Origin: Yponomeuta sedellus
Lineage: Eukaryota > Arthropoda > Insecta > Lepidoptera > Yponomeutidae
Length of the DNA: 64,000 nt
Reading direction: 5' to 3'
NCBI GenBank assembly: GCA_934045075.1
Contig: OW203749.1
Span: forward strand, 5,980,804-6,044,803
Below the pieces are notes generated by a model that did not search any database, was not told the DNA's origin, and saw only the letters and a program-made list of their open reading frames with translations. Below, piece after piece: positions 62,775 through 64,000 of the stretch (position 1 is the first letter of the stretch; the number at the start of each line of letters is the position of its first letter). A program made the translations under genes and the position numbers.

Positions 62775-63240
62775 AACGGGCAGGCAAAATAGAAAAGATT
62801 TCAGAATGCATTAATGAATGAATGAAAATTTGATATACGAGTAAATTTTCGTCCCAGATCTTAATATGTTATTGTATTTGGAAGTTGGTTTTTATTTTTT
62901 AATATTTTTCTTCCTTTGATGACCGGAAATGGAGCTTTTAGTGTGACTCTCGATATCTTGAAGAGAAGCATAAGACATGCTCAGAAGGACCGTTTCGGGT
63001 AAAGCATACCGGACAGTAGTCCGGTATGCTTAGAAAAGAAATTTTAATTTTTTTAAATCATAAAGCCCAACAACTGTGACAGCAATTTTAGAACCCAAAG
63101 ACTGGAAAGTAAGGCTAAGCCAGCCTTATTTATGAAAAAAAAGCCAACTTCTTGTGGGCAGTTCAAAACACTCCTCAGAGGCTGTTTAAAAATAATATTT
63201 GTTTTAAAATAACACAAATACTTTATAAAAAGTGTTGCAT
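62775..63240. other. No gene seen
   Basis: AT-rich. A short inverted repeat AAGCATACCGGAC-AGTA-GTCCGGTATGCTT is at 63003-63032. Confidence 0.5.
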
Positions 63241-63274
63241 CTTGCTCAGCGTTGTGCTAAAGGAATTATTTTTA

Positions 63275-63420
63275 TTTTTAGATTCTTTACTGTACAAAAC
63301 AAAAAGTATACAAAGGCGTACTTAATGCTCAGCAGCATTTTTTTCCAGTCAACTTTTGGTTGGCATTTAACGTAAGCGCCGATTTTCAGCCTGTGCCTTG
63401 TTATTTTCTTTATTATTTTA
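63275..63420 (-). mobile_element. LINE 3' region (ACTGTACAAAACAAAAAG type)
   Basis: TTTACTGTACAAAACAAAAA, CAAAGGCGTACTTAATGCTC, CCAGTCAACTTTTGGTTGGC; a layout I associate with a CR1-like LINE end in Lepidoptera. Single copy here. Confidence 0.45.
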
Positions 63421-63651
63421 ATTTCTGTTTGTTCCCTGTTATTTAAGAATTCTATTGTTATTTTCAAGGCCAGTACCAGTTTGTCTTCACGTCCTCAGTG
63501 GTGAAGATAAATTGGTACATCTGTACTATTCGGTAGTCCGGACGACCGGAAGTGACGAAGCAAATGCGCCAACCATTTGGAAAGGTACTTTAGCGTTCAG
63601 TTGGTAAAAAAACCGGGTGAGTCTGTCTCAGGTTACACGGCGTGAAACGGC

Positions 63652-63855
63652 TATGATATCAACCCTTTGTATGTCCCCACTGCTGGGGCAGAGATCTCTT
63701 CTTGCATCGCAGGAAGGTTAGGCCGTACTCCACCACGGGGCCAAGTACGGTTGAGATAGACAGATAGAATATTCTTTATTGCATGTACACCTTCCTGTCA
63801 TGCAGGAAGAGACCCGTGCCCCGGCAATGGGGACATAATAAAGAGTTCATATCAT
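63652..63855. repeat. Two SINE-A tails pointing at each other
   Basis: Minus-strand tail 63652-63755 (ATCAACCCTTTGTATGTCCC ... CCACGGGGCCAAGTACGG) and plus-strand tail 63787-63855 (CACCTTCCTGTCATGCAGGA ... AATGGGGACATAATAAAGAG), separated by a LINE tail (AGAATATTCTTTATTGCATG). Confidence 0.7.
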
Positions 63856-63865
63856 AAAACAAACA

Positions 63866-63935
63866 AACACACACACCCACACACACACACACATCCACAC
63901 ACACCCACATCGACACACACACACATACACATAAA
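63866..63935. repeat. (CA)n microsatellite
   Basis: ACACAC with ACCC and ATCC breaks. It creates a short false frame on the minus strand. Confidence 0.95.
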
Positions 63936-64000
63936 TACATACATAACCTTTCCTTTTGCATAATTATGCCCTAGTCGAATCCAAACAGGGGTACCTACGT

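Overview
The window looks like insect DNA, most likely from a moth or butterfly. It is AT-rich, one gene is split into short exons across very large introns, and almost everything else is mobile-element debris of kinds typical of Lepidoptera: RTE- and Jockey-type LINE 3' ends, an R1-like retroposon, tRNA-headed and 5S-rRNA-headed SINEs, MITEs and Helitron-like pieces. I see no bacterial or viral genes and no functional tRNA or rRNA gene. The species cannot be named from the sequence alone.

Gene. Six exons of one minus-strand gene can be read: 57901-57743, 51271-51126, 18007-17834, 7528-7411, about 2233-1998 and 1458-1257. Splice phases agree at every junction. Together they encode a RasGEF (CDC25-type) catalytic domain: FNEVSAWV, then CWNIGNFNGAMEIVAGL, then PFFGAFLREL, then GLINLEKVY. 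The reading frame continues past the domain and leaves the window on the left, so the domain is internal, as in phospholipase C epsilon. That name is a guess; RasGEF is well supported. The introns are about 6.5, 33.1, 10.3, 5.2 and 0.5 kb and hold nearly all of the repeats.

Layout. 1-9 kb: exons 6, 5 and 4 with RTE, SINE-D, SINE-B and SINE-C insertions. 9-17.5 kb: SINE-A copies, a TIR element at 12.2 kb, SINE-D at 13.7 kb and LINE ends. 17.5-19.2 kb: an RTE fragment 15 bp from the end of exon 3, exon 3, a Helitron-like piece, a stray 37-bp copy of the exon-3 splice junction, and a full SINE-B. 19.2-25.2 kb: SINE-C, SINE-D, SINE-E, LINE tails and two hairpins. 25.49-28.04 kb: a 2.55-kb palindromic array of SINE-B units with a 12-bp target duplication. 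28.3-30.4 kb: a decayed minisatellite. 30-48 kb: mixed SINEs and LINE ends, an R1-like GC-rich retroposon (38.63-39.47 kb), an 0.83-kb TIR element inside a LINE (44.3-45.2 kb) and a long ATGT microsatellite (46.5 kb). 48.3-48.9 kb: a GGCAC satellite. 49-58 kb: a Jockey-like LINE split by a TIR element, exons 2 and 1, and several MITEs. 58-64 kb: SINE-D, SINE-A, LINE ends and two more SINE-B foldbacks.

Names used below. SINE-A: 5S-rRNA-like head, about 370 bp. SINE-B: tRNA-like head, about 300-315 bp. SINE-C, -E, -F, -G: other tRNA-like heads. SINE-D: about 250-290 bp, sharing its 3' end with the RTE LINE. The main surprise is SINE-B, which repeatedly inserts as inverted (foldback) structures flanked by 12-bp target duplications, with one outer end always at the same internal site.
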